A DNA stretch of 64,000 nt from Liolophura sinensis (Eukaryota; Mollusca; Polyplacophora; Chitonida; Chitonidae): contig NC_088300.1 of NCBI RefSeq assembly GCF_032854445.1, positions 4,216,001 to 4,280,000 on the forward strand, written 5' to 3'. The notes under the pieces are model-generated. The model worked only from the letters and a program-made list of their open reading frames with translations. It had not been told where the DNA came from and made no database searches. Positions 49,801 through 59,140 of the stretch are shown one piece after another. How positions within the stretch are numbered: the stretch's first letter is position 1; every line of letters starts with the position of its first letter. A program made the position numbers and the translations under genes.

Positions 49801-51116
49801 GGTAGAGTCCAACAAACAAGTGTTGTTTCTCTAAGGAAAAAAATTTTGTTCATTGTTTAACAATGTGTAGAAAGAGGGCTTTGTAGTTACAAGTAAATCA
49901 GACAGAAATCTAATGATTGTCCTCCTGGTTGTGAAACCTGGTGGTGGAGTGGAAGGAAAGTGGCCAGCCATGTCCAGGTAGACTATCAGGTAAAGATTAT
50001 AAGATGCCAGGACAAAGTTTGATACCTTTTAAACTACTGTATTCTAGTGTAATCCTTGTACATATACCTAATACCACACAAAGTATTATGTAAATCAAGT
50101 AACAAAATAGAAACGAGTTGGAATCAAAGATTAATGCCTCTCAACCTTGCTTTTGATAATCTTAGATGTACACTCAACATGTACATTCAAAAGGTAATGG
50201 GGAAATCAGAAAAATAATACAGTACTTCTTGTTAATAACAATGCTTAATTTAGCCTCGAACCCATGCTTACGTATATTTGTGATCCTTGTTATTCTTTTT
50301 TGCCCTGCTTCCCATAGCGACCTCAAAGAAATCCTCCTCTTTGACCCAAGCCTTGTTGAATTCCTCTCCAGCAATGCTAAACTTGCTGTTAGACTGCCAG
50401 CCATCTCCTATCCCATCATTCTCTCCACTGAGGTGGATGACTGTGCCATGTCCTGTACGTGCACAAAATGTCTTCATGATTATACCTGCCCATAATCCAA
50501 TATCATATACACTGCATATATATACATGTACATGCAGAGGAGAGGGACATAGCCCGGGCATGTAAGGAGGGGGAATTGTCCCAGGTGAAACTGAGAGTAG
50601 GAGAAAATGTTCATGGCTGAAAATGTCCGCTGCTCAACATAAAGGCTCCCAATAAACACACCAGTGCTTACTGGCTGTGACGCACCAACTACTATACAAT
50701 TTACTCTCAAAATATTAAACATACAGTGTCATGCAATTCTGTACCTGAAGTACCTGTATCTGGTCATCTCTTTTCAACAAATATACAAGTAGGGGCCTAC
50801 ATGTACCTGTAACTGTAACAAGAAACTGCACAGTTTCAACTATTTCACACTGAATATTTCTTTTCTGAAAAAATAGATGGGAGTCAACTACTGTCTGTTC
50901 ATAAATTAGGAGAAATGCAACATACCTAAATACTCACCATATACATGTCCCCAAAATGCTTATAGCTACATTGTACATGTACTTATTGATCATGCACTTA
51001 CCGGCATACACAGCGTAATGAGAGTACCACATATTTCTGGGGAACTCGATCATGTCTCCAGGCTCCAACTGACGTAATACTGTCTCATTGTGACGCCGCA
51101 CTGACAAAGTAGCCAT
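46728..51116 (-). CDS. PLAAT/HRASLS-type LRAT-domain phospholipase/acyltransferase, four coding exons
   Basis: Members of this family are small NlpC/P60-fold enzymes that remove acyl chains from phospholipids or transfer them to phosphatidylethanolamine. Joining 51116-51002, 50452-50272, 47549-47417 and 46829-46728 gives 531 bases and 176 residues (vertebrate members about 160-170). The catalytic set is present: His33 in SHYAVY, His45 in VIHL, and Cys127 in the diagnostic NCEHF. The two His are 12 residues apart, as in the family. NNKDHKYTP and RYGVSWSEQ are further family blocks. A hydrophobic segment at about 147-166 forms the C-terminal membrane anchor, followed by a basic RSRRNANN end. 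Exons 1-3 carry the enzyme domain and exon 4 the anchor. The start is the ATG at 51116; a TTG in frame nine bases upstream is not needed. Which vertebrate paralogue it matches cannot be told, so I give no symbol. Confidence 0.95.
47105..47447 (-). repeat. 36-bp array containing copies of the PLAAT exon 3 splice donor, 9-10 copies
   Basis: Read on the minus strand, each unit is close to GTGTCATGGAGTGAGCAG followed by GTAAGA and about 12 more bases. The first unit is the real exon 3 end and donor. Later units at 36-bp steps keep CAG|GTAAG in most cases (cut positions 47417, 47381, 47345, 47276-47273 region, 47205, 47169 and so on), with decay farther out. The period is 12 codons. Confidence 0.9.
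47417..47549 (-). CDS. PLAAT coding exon 3 (catalytic Cys)
   Basis: The acceptor is GGATTTTGTTTCAG. It encodes PIGRGMDIVRRARAKLGEIG, then YSVLCKNCEHFAAWCRYGV and SWSEQ. The donor is GAGCAG|GTAAGA, phase 0. Its last bases are the first unit of the 36-bp array and its acceptor abuts the 35-bp array; see the findings. Confidence 0.95.
47565..49446 (-). repeat. 35-bp minisatellite in PLAAT intron 2, about 53 copies
   Basis: The plus-strand unit is CATCAGCACAGCCAAGTGGT plus TACTGTACAAGTATA. Some units have an extra ACAAGT (41 bp). A block of about 500-520 bp occurs twice (GCATAACC variant at 48409 and 48931, GGTGACT variant at 48281 and 48803). On the minus strand each unit has TGCTGATG, fitting a branch point, and then CTTGTACAG. 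The array abuts the exon 3 polypyrimidine tract. Frames of up to 204 codons across it are by-products. Confidence 0.95.
49450..50271 (-). other. Unique part of PLAAT intron 2
   Basis: No exon or repeat was recognised. The donor of exon 2 lies at its right end. Confidence 0.5.
50272..50452 (-). CDS. PLAAT coding exon 2
   Basis: The acceptor is CACGTACAG. It encodes HGTVIHLSGENDGIGDG (catalytic His45) through EEFNKAWVKEEDFF to KKNNKDHKY. The donor is TATAC|GTAAGC, phase 2. The open frame continues into the intron only to an immediate stop. Confidence 0.94.
51002..51116 (-). CDS. PLAAT coding exon 1
   Basis: It encodes MATLSVRRHNETVLRQLEPG and then DMIEFPRNMWYSHYAVYA, including catalytic His33. 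The donor is TATGCCG|GTAAGT, phase 1. A good acceptor (TCTGAAATTTCAG) ends at 51134, leaving 17 bases of 5' UTR in this exon. Confidence 0.95.
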
Positions 51117-51654
51117 CTTTTGCAATATTTAGACTGAAATTTCAGAACATACACAAACATACATAACAATATGGTTCTTCGTATATGAATTCAACCTTTT
51201 CACAAGGCAACTGTGAGGCAATTTATTCACTTGATAAGTTTATGATTATGGCGATAATTTATCTCATGTGGATTTGCCAATATCTTAACTGGCTTTACAG
51301 AAAATATAATTGTTTCAGTCCAGGCAGAAATATGCCCTCCTTAACATGTACATATAAAACAAGACTTAGTAAATAGGTCTTGTATCTAAAAGAAAAAATA
51401 GGATACATTTTTAGCAAATGCTTCATGTTGGCTTGAACAGCAACAAAATATACGTGACTTCTCAGGCACTGTCTATAGTTTAGAATAGGCGTACAAACCT
51501 CTGGACGGGCTATATTAGATAGGTGGTGCACCTTCCCTCTTTTTTGTCAGGCACAATTTTAACAGATTGGCAGTGCAAACTGCAACCCTGCCCCTTTCTA
51601 GCCCACCGGTACAAAAGCGCCCAGTGCCATCAACATCCAATATTAACAGGGAAA

Positions 51655-51765
51655 ACAATGTTTAAGCAAATGCTACAGGTAGTACCTTAAAAAGTACTGC
51701 ACATGTTGAGCTCAGGTTTTGCACACATGTAGAACACTAGAACAAGCATGAGGTAGAATAAGTCA
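51655..51765 (-). repeat. Partial copy of the ~180-bp repeat family
   Basis: It contains AAAAAGTACTGCACATGTTG and GAGCTCAGGTTTTGCACACA. The same blocks recur at 52830-52900, and in opposite orientation at 54668-55171. Confidence 0.6.
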
Positions 51766-51770
51766 AGGGC

Positions 51771-52703
51771 TAGCCTTAACAGTCTAGACTAAGGTTAGCC
51801 CTCCACACAGTCTAGTCTAGGGCTAGCCTTAACAGTCTAGACTAAGGTTAGCCTTCCACACAGTCTGGTCTAGGGATAGCCTTAACAGTCTAGACTAAGG
51901 TTAGCCCTCCACACAGTCTGGTCTAGGGCTAGCCTTAACAGTCTAGACTAGGGCTAGCCCTCCACACAGTCTGGTCTAGGGATAGCCTTAACAATCTAGA
52001 CTAAGGTTAGCCCTCCACACAGTCTGGTCTAGGGCTAGCCTTAACAGTCTAGATGGGCTAGCCCTCCACACAGTCTGGTCTAGGGATAGCCTTAACAGTT
52101 TAGACTAAGGTTAGCCCTTCACACAGTCTGCTCTAAGGCTAGCCTTAACAGTCTAGACTAAGGTTAGCCTTCCACACAGTCTGGTCTAGGGATAGCCTTA
52201 ACAATCTAGACTAAGGTTAGCCCTCCACACAGTCTAGTCTAGGGCTAGCCTTAACAGTCTAGACTAAGGTTAGCCCTTCACACAGTCTGCTCTAAGGCTA
52301 GCCTTAACAGTCTAGACTAAGGTTAGCCTTCCACACAGTCTGGTCTAGGGATAGCCTTAACAGTCTAGACTAAGGTTAGCCCTCCACACAGTCTGGTCTA
52401 GGGCTAGCCTTAACAGTCTAGACTAGGGCTAGCCCTCCACACAGTCTGGTCTAGGGATAGCCTTAACAGTCTAGACTAAGGTTAGCCCTCCACACTGTCT
52501 GGTCTAGGGCTAGCCCTAACAGTCTAGACTAAGGTTAGCTCTCCACACAGTCTGGTCTAGGGATAGCCTTAACAGTCAAGACTAAGGTTAGCCCTCCACA
52601 CAGTCTAGTCTAGGGCTAGCCTTAACAGTCTAGACCAAGGTTAGCCCTTCACACAGTCTGGTCTAAGGCTAGCCTTAACAGTCTAGACTAAGGTTAGCCC
52701 TAG
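51771..52703. repeat. 53-bp minisatellite with palindromic monomer, about 18 copies
   Basis: The monomer is AACAGTCTAGACTAAGGTTA, then GCCCTCCACACAGTCTGGTC and TAGGGCTAGCCTT. It contains the palindromes AGTCTAGACT and GGCTAGCC. Two monomer types (GGGATAGCC and GGGCTAGCC) alternate irregularly. It lies in the probable 5' UTR intron of PLAAT. Confidence 0.94.
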
Positions 52704-52719
52704 AATTGTGCTAGCGTGA

Positions 52720-53080
52720 CTGGAATGTTCTATCGTTGATACACTGTGTGCATATTAATTACTGTAAACTTCAAAATTCATGACTTAGGGTACTGTGTAT
52801 TAGAATCACTGTTAAAGTAAATGTTAGGGGCAGTACACACATCTCAAAAAGTACCGTACTACATATAATGAGCTGAGGTTTTGCATACATGTACAATAAC
52901 AAAACTAAAAAGATGTTCCACTGTTGATTCCCTGTGTGGATATTAATTACTGTAAATTAAAACATTCACAAGTAAGTGTAGGCCTATTAGAAACTGTTAA
53001 GAATCCATGTTAAGATAAATGTTGGGGGGGGGGGGGGGGGGGCGTCACCTCTCAAAAAGTACTGCTTGCATCAAGGTGAA
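52720..53080 (-). repeat. Two tandem copies of the ~180-bp repeat family
   Basis: Both copies carry CTGTGTG-ATATTAATTACTGTAAA, followed by TATTAGAA-CTGTTAA and CTCAAAAAGTAC. The second has a run of 19 G at 53024-53042 inserted before GCGTCACCTCTC. They are inverted relative to the three copies at 54668-55171. Confidence 0.7.
53024..53042. repeat. Poly-G run of 19
   Basis: Uninterrupted G inside a copy of the ~180-bp repeat. Confidence 0.95.
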
Positions 53081-53082
53081 GT

Positions 53083-53203
53083 TTTATTTATTTATTTATA
53101 TATCTGATTGGTATTTTATGCCATACTAAAGAATATTTCACTTATACAATGGTGCCCAGCATAATGGTGGGAGGAAACCGGGCAGAGCCTGGGGGAAACC
53201 CAT

Positions 53204-53204
<1 letters not shown>
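53083..53204 (-). mobile_element. SINE copy, truncated (3' domain only), reverse orientation
   Basis: TTTATGCCATACTAAAGAAT, then ATTTCACTTATACAATGGTG and GGTGGGAGGAAACCGGGCAG. It breaks at the AT repeat that follows. Confidence 0.88.

Positions 53205-53206
<2 letters not shown>

Positions 53207-53262
<56 letters not shown>
53207..53262. repeat. (AT)28 microsatellite
   Basis: A pure AT dinucleotide run directly after the truncated SINE. Confidence 0.97.
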
Positions 53263-53265
<3 letters not shown>

Positions 53266-53456
53266 GTGTTACATGGGCTGATATTGTCTGACGTTAGGTT
53301 TGGCAAAACTTTTGTTCGGCCGTGGTCCCTTTATCCACCGCTCAACCACCCAGCACACACACGAAAATTAAGCCTTAAATTTATTTCAAACAGTTTCTGA
53401 AATGAATCCAAATGTATGTCTACCTAACAAGTATATAATAGTATCAGCAAACTCAC

Positions 53457-53560
53457 CTGTCAAATTTCGCCACGTAGCGCTTTGATGGAACACTGCAACA
53501 CACTCAACAGGCAGAGGATATGCCAGTGACAGTCAACATTAAACCGAGACTTTTATGATT
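53457..53560 (-). promoter_or_regulatory. Possible untranslated first exon of PLAAT
   Basis: On the minus strand TTTGACAG|GTGAGTTTGC at 53457/53456 is a strong donor with no coding frame before it. It would pair with the acceptor before PLAAT coding exon 1 (51134). The start of the exon is not visible. The resulting 5' UTR intron would contain the 53-bp array and a SINE. Confidence 0.4.
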
Positions 53561-54667
53561 TCCATGTAGATAAGCTTTCGGTTGTGAAGTACAGGAAATC
53601 CAGGCGAGATTCCCAGAAATCATATTTATCAGTAAAGTTAAGCCTAGAGCTAAAACGAAAACGTAACTGATCGCTGGGTCATTAACGAAAGCGAGGGCTC
53701 ATACGTCATAGGTTTGGGAAAACCCATAGACCTAGTCTATAAATAGAATTCTCCTGGCCCGTATTCACAGGCCGACTCGATTTTCAAGACCAGCAAGATC
53801 TTCTCCGAGTTCTTCTTTCAAGCTTGGTTTCAGATGGCCTGGAAGGGCGTCTGGAATCTAGAGCTCAAATGGAATGGATGGAAGATATATTTGGAAGGAG
53901 ACATGTATTCATAGTTTCGACTACCCGGATTCCTGGCAAGGAGCAGGAAGTTATAAACGACATGGAGCTAAACGGGCGAAATACTGATTTGTGCCGATTG
54001 CTTAAGTATAAAGTACTACAGGGCCTTTGGACTATTATGTCTGAAGACTAGATACATCCTGATTACTTTTCCTGAAAGAATTTCTTACCTCAAAGCTACA
54101 TTTTTCATTTTTCATGCTAAAATCTTCTTCAGTCCCTATCTCATTTGGGTTAAATTTGCCTTGTTTTCACTATGTATTCTAGTCACGTGACCAAAGAGTG
54201 TGCTGATGATTGGCTCAGAGCAACCATGACATCACTGCAAAACTATGAATAGATACCGCATACCTTCCCCCAGTTATTATCGGCTGTAGTTCTCAGATGA
54301 TAGCCTGAAGTTGTTCCCTTTCCCATGCTGTCTTTCACCTCGACCTCTGGTTGCCGCTGCACATGCGAGTAAAGTGGCTGGATGTGCAGAGTCTCGAATA
54401 CTGTGGGTGTGGCAGTGTGTATCTAGTTGTCCTGTTAGTTTGATAACATTCAGTTGCAAATATCCAACTGATTCAATGGGTGGGGCCTGGAGATGTGCAT
54501 TGCAAAACGCCTTCTAATGTGTGGTAATTATCAAACTTAGAACTGGTAGCAAGGCTACCAAAGAGTTCGCCTATATGGGACACATTAATGCAAAACTTCA
54601 GCTCAGTTCATAAAGAACTGAAATCATGAATAGATAATTTACAGGGAGTAATATGCTCCAAGAGCAT
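53561..54667. other. Intergenic region, possible PLAAT promoter and an unidentified small frame
   Basis: TATAAATA occurs near 53738 on the plus strand, with a 59-codon ATG-started frame after it (about 53872-54051, MEWMEDIFGRRHVFIVSTTR and onward to SED-stop). I do not recognise this product and cannot call it a gene. The stretch next to the candidate untranslated PLAAT exon is likely to contain that gene's promoter. Confidence 0.35.
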
Positions 54668-55171
54668 CAGCGATGGAATATCCCCCTTGCGTCGTATTGT
54701 GCTTTATATGTATGTAAAACCTCAGGTCAATACATATAATACTTTTTAAGATACCAACCCTAACAATTTGTTTAATAGTGATAATAATTCATAATACACA
54801 AAGTCAGGAATTCAGTAATTTACTGTGTTCATTCTGCACACACCCAATCAATGATGGAATATCCCCCTCGTGATATAGTGCTCTACATGTGACCAAACCC
54901 TTAGGTCAATACATGCAGTACTTTTTGAGAAACCAGCCCTAACATTTTGATTAATAATGATTCTTATACATAATACACCAAGTCAAGAATTCAGTAATTT
55001 ACGGTACTTAATATGTACAGATTGAATCGACGATACCCAGTGTTATTCTGTTCTACATGAGTGCATACCCTGAGCTCAATACATGCAGTACTTTTTGAGA
55101 TACCACCCCTAACACTTTGCTTAACATTGATTCTTATACACAATACACAAAGTCAGGAATTCAGTCACATT
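54668..55171 (+). repeat. Three tandem copies of the ~183-bp repeat family
   Basis: Blocks recurring at about 180-bp steps are GATGGAATATCCCCCT (degenerate in the third), CAATACATGCAGTACTTTTT, CCAGCCCTAACA, ATACACAAAGTCAGGAATTC and AGTAATTTAC. The same family occurs inverted at 51655 and 52720-53080. Confidence 0.85.
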
Positions 55172-55560
55172 GCTTTCTTTATTATTTGATGTTGATACCC
55201 AGGGTAAGACATAAGACAAGATAAAAAGGACATTTTTTGCATAATTTTTTCAAAACAAAAGCAATACCTGCATCCACGGCAATCACTGGTAGTTAGTATT
55301 CAAATGCTTAACTGCTAAGAGAAATCCCACTGACAAACTTGCATTTTCACATTATCTTCTTTTCCTGAAACATTACAGTTTTTATATTTATCAGACTCTA
55401 CTGGACAGCTACTGCAAAAGAGTTTATTTAGGGCAAAGTACCAGACAAAACTAATCTGCCCAGAAATGAGAGAAATATCATACAACACATCTGATCTAGT
55501 TTTGCATTTTAACTTGTTACATGAGCAGCTACATGTATGCGCCGGTAGTTATCTTGGTCA
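55172..55560. other. Unique AT-rich stretch
   Basis: Nothing recognised. Confidence 0.4.
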
Positions 55561-55564
55561 GAAA

Positions 55565-58355
55565 GATACCCCAAGACAGGAATACCCAGTGATACAAAGA
55601 TAAACCAACACAGGAATACCCCGTGACACAAAGATACCCCAACACAGGAACAGGAATACCCCGTGACACAAAGATACCCCAACACAGGAACAGGAATACC
55701 TCGCGACACAAAGATACCCCAACACAGGAATACCCTGTGAAACAAAGATACCCCAACTCAGGGATAACCCGTGCCACAAAGATACCCCAACACAGGAATA
55801 GAAATACCCCGTGACACAAAGACACCCCAACACAGGAATACCCTTTGAAACAAAGATACCCCAACACGGGAATACCCTGTGACACAAAGATACCCCAACA
55901 CAGGAACAGGAATACCCCCTGACACAAAGATACCCCAACACAGGAACAGGCATACCCCGTGACACAAAGATACCCCAACACAGGAACAGGAATACCCCAT
56001 GACACAAAGATACACCAACACAAGAACAGGAATACCCCTTGACACAAAGATACACCAACACAAGAACAGGAATACCCCTTGACACAAAGATACACCAACA
56101 CAAGAACAGGAATACCCTGTGACACAAAGATACCCCAACACAGGAATACCCCGTGACACAAAGATACCCAAAGACAGGAATACACTGTGAAACAAAGATA
56201 CCCCGTGAAACAAAGATACCCCAACACAGGAATACCCCTTGAAACAAAGATATCCCAAACACAGGAATACCCTGTGACACAAAGATAATCCAACACAGGG
56301 ATAACCCATGACACAAAGATACCCCAACACTGGAACTGGAATACCCTATGACACAAAGATACCCCAACACAGGAGTTCCCCGTGACACAAAGATACCCCA
56401 ACACAGGAACAGGAATACACCGTGACACAAAGATACCCCAACACAGAAATACCCTGTGACACAAAGATAACCCAAAACAGGAATACCCCGTGATACAAAG
56501 ATAACCCAACAAAGGAATACCCCGTGACACAAAGATACCCCAACACAGGAATACCCCGTGACACAAAGATACCCCCGTGACACAAAGATACCCCAACACA
56601 GTAATACCCCGTGACACAAAAATACCCCAACACAGGAACAGGAATACCCCCGTGACACAAAGATACCCCCGTGACACAAAGATACCCCAACACAGGAATA
56701 CCCCTTGAAACAAAGATACCCCAACACAGGAATACCCCGTGACACAAATATACCCCAACACTGGAACAGGAATACCCTGTGACACAAAGATACCACGAGA
56801 CGGGAATACCCCGTGACACAAAGATACCCCAACACAGGAACAGGAATACTCCATGACACAAAGATAGCCCAAGACAGGAATACCCCGTGACACAAAGATA
56901 CCCCAACACAGGAATACCCCGTGACACAAAGATACCCAAAGACAGGAATACCCTGTGAAACAAAGATACCCCGTGACACAAAGATACCCCAAGACAGGAA
57001 TACCCCGTGACACAAAGATACCCCGACACAGGAATACCCTGTGCTGCAAAGATACTCCAACACAGGAATACCCCAACACAGGAACATGAATACCCCGTGA
57101 CACAAAGATACCCCAACACAGGAACAGGAATACCCCATGACACAAAGATACCCCAACACAGGAACAGGAATACCCCATGACACAAAGATACCCCAACACA
57201 GGAACAGGAATACCCCGTGACACAAAGATACCCAAAGACAGGAATACCCTGTGAAACAAAGATACCCCGTGACACAAAGATACCCCAAGACAGGAATACC
57301 CCTTGACACAAAGATACCCCAAGACAGGAATACCCCGTGACACAAAGATACCCCAACACAGGAATACCCCAACACAGGAACATGAATACCCCGTGACACA
57401 AAGATACCCCAACACAGGAACAGGAATACCCCGTGACACAAAGATACCCCAACACAGGAATACCCCTTGAAACAAAGATACCCCAACACAGGAATACCCC
57501 GTGACACAAAGATACCTCAACACAGGAACAGGAATACCCCGTGACACAAAGATACCCCAACACAGGAAAACCTCGTGACACAGAGATACCCCCACACATG
57601 AATACCCCGCGGCACAGGGATACCCCAACACAGGAATACCCTGTGACACAGAGATACCCCAACACAGGAATACCACCATGACACAGAGATACCCCAACAC
57701 AAGAACACCCTGTGACACAAAAATACCCCAACACAGGAATACCACCATGACAGGATACCCCAACACAGGAATACCACCATGACACAGAGATACCCCAACA
57801 CAGGAACACCCTGTGACACAAAAATACCCCAACACAGGAATACCCCATGACAGGATACCCCAACACAGGAATACCACCATGACACAGAGATACCCCAACA
57901 CAGGAATACCACCATGACACAGAGATACCCCAACACAAGAACACCCTGTGACACAAAAAAAAAACCCAACACAGGAATACCACCATGACACAGAGATACC
58001 CCAACACAAGAACACCCTGTGACACAAAAATACCCCAACACAGGAATACCCCATGACAGGATACCCCAACACAGGAATACCACCATGACACAGAGATACC
58101 CCAACACAGGAACACCCTGTGACACAAAAATACCCCAACATAGGAATACCCCATGACAGGATACCCCAACACAGGAATACCACCATGACACAGAGATACC
58201 CCAACACAAGAACACCCTGTGACACAAAAATACCCCAACACAGGAATACCCCATGACAGGATACCCCAACACAGGAATACCACCATGACACAGAGATACC
58301 CCAACACAAGAACACCCTGTGACACAAAAATACCCCAACATAGGAATACCCTGTG
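55565..58355. repeat. 34-bp minisatellite, about 78 units, with 40-bp variants and a 100-bp higher-order unit
   Basis: The basic unit is CCCCGTGACACAAAGATACC plus CCAACACAGGAATA. Many units have a 6-bp duplication (CAGGAACAGGAATA). From about 57700 to 58350 a 100-bp composite unit repeats with its AACACCCTGTGACACAAAAA block at 58111, 58211 and 58311. The monomer lacks stops on the minus strand in all frames, so frames of up to 932 codons result. I consider it non-coding. Confidence 0.96.
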
Positions 58356-58366
58356 ACAAAGTGTGA

Positions 58367-59140
58367 ATTTACAGTAACTGCCAGACCTCACAATAAAACA
58401 AGTTCATGGTTTCACAAACGTTACCTGGCTCCAGTTTGCTACCTACATTTTACTGTCAGAATGCCCACATTTAATAATTTAATTTCATCAGAAAACAAGT
58501 TCAGGTGAAAGCAACATACACAGGAATAAATATATTCCTATTTCCATAGTGGGTATTGACATTGTAGTTACGGACCATGTATGAGGTAAGTATTTTTGTC
58601 CCAGCCCACCAAGAGAATGCGGCCCTTTTACACGAAGCCTTCCTAACATTAAGAACACATAACTACTATGGCAACCAGCACTGTTGACATTACGTCGGCA
58701 TTGTAGTTATGTGCTCATTATTTTATGAGGGCTTCGTGCAGGTGGGCCTAAGAGTATTCTCCTTGCCCTGCAAAAGCTTGGTCTAAATGGTTGCAACAAT
58801 GTTTGGACATATGACTGCCTGTGGCACTGGAATCCAATGATTTTGAGTTAACTACTTTGGTAACAAATATTGATGAATATTATACATAAAAGTGGATTTG
58901 CACTTGAAAACTTAACTCTGATGAGTATTTCATATAGAACTTGAACTGGAAGAGACCATGTTGATAGGAGATTGTAATGAGGTTTTATAACCAGTATTCG
59001 GTGTAAAATGTTGCCTTCAGTGTGAACATGTGATCAGCCAGAAAATGAAAGTTTAATGTGAATAAAATGGCTTCACGGTCCTGCTCCAAGGCATTTGTCA
59101 GGTGAACTCGTAAAAATAAAGACAACTACTGGTACTTATT
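58367..59140. other. Intergenic sequence before the eIF4A-III 3' end
   Basis: Unique sequence apart from the fold-back element at 58605-58770. No exon seen. Confidence 0.45.
58605..58770. mobile_element. Fold-back / MITE-like palindrome
   Basis: Left arm 58621-58668 reads GGCCC-CACGAAGCC-TC-ATTAAGAACACATAACTAC. Right arm 58699-58748 in reverse complement reads GGCCCACCTGCACGAAGCCC and then GAGCACATAACTACAATG. The outer parts (AGAGAATGC / GGAGAATAC) also match. A further partial direct copy of the right arm starts near 58559 (CATTGTAGTTACGGACCATG). Non-coding; no clear target duplication. Confidence 0.6.

Noticed and set aside
51117-51125. Upstream TTG start adding three residues to the PLAAT protein
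   Set aside because: A TTG start is not expected in a eukaryote, and the ATG at 51116 gives a normal family N terminus.
53824-54051. 75-codon frame downstream of a TATA-like sequence
   Set aside because: The first ATG gives only 59 codons, no homolog is known to me, and no poly(A) signal or splice site supports a gene. It is kept only as a note in the intergenic entry.
55509-58391. Minus-strand frames of 932, 681 and 649 codons with Cys/Gly/Val-rich repeats
   Set aside because: The 34-bp repeat rotates through all frames and none contains stops. There is no signal of selection on one frame and no start context.
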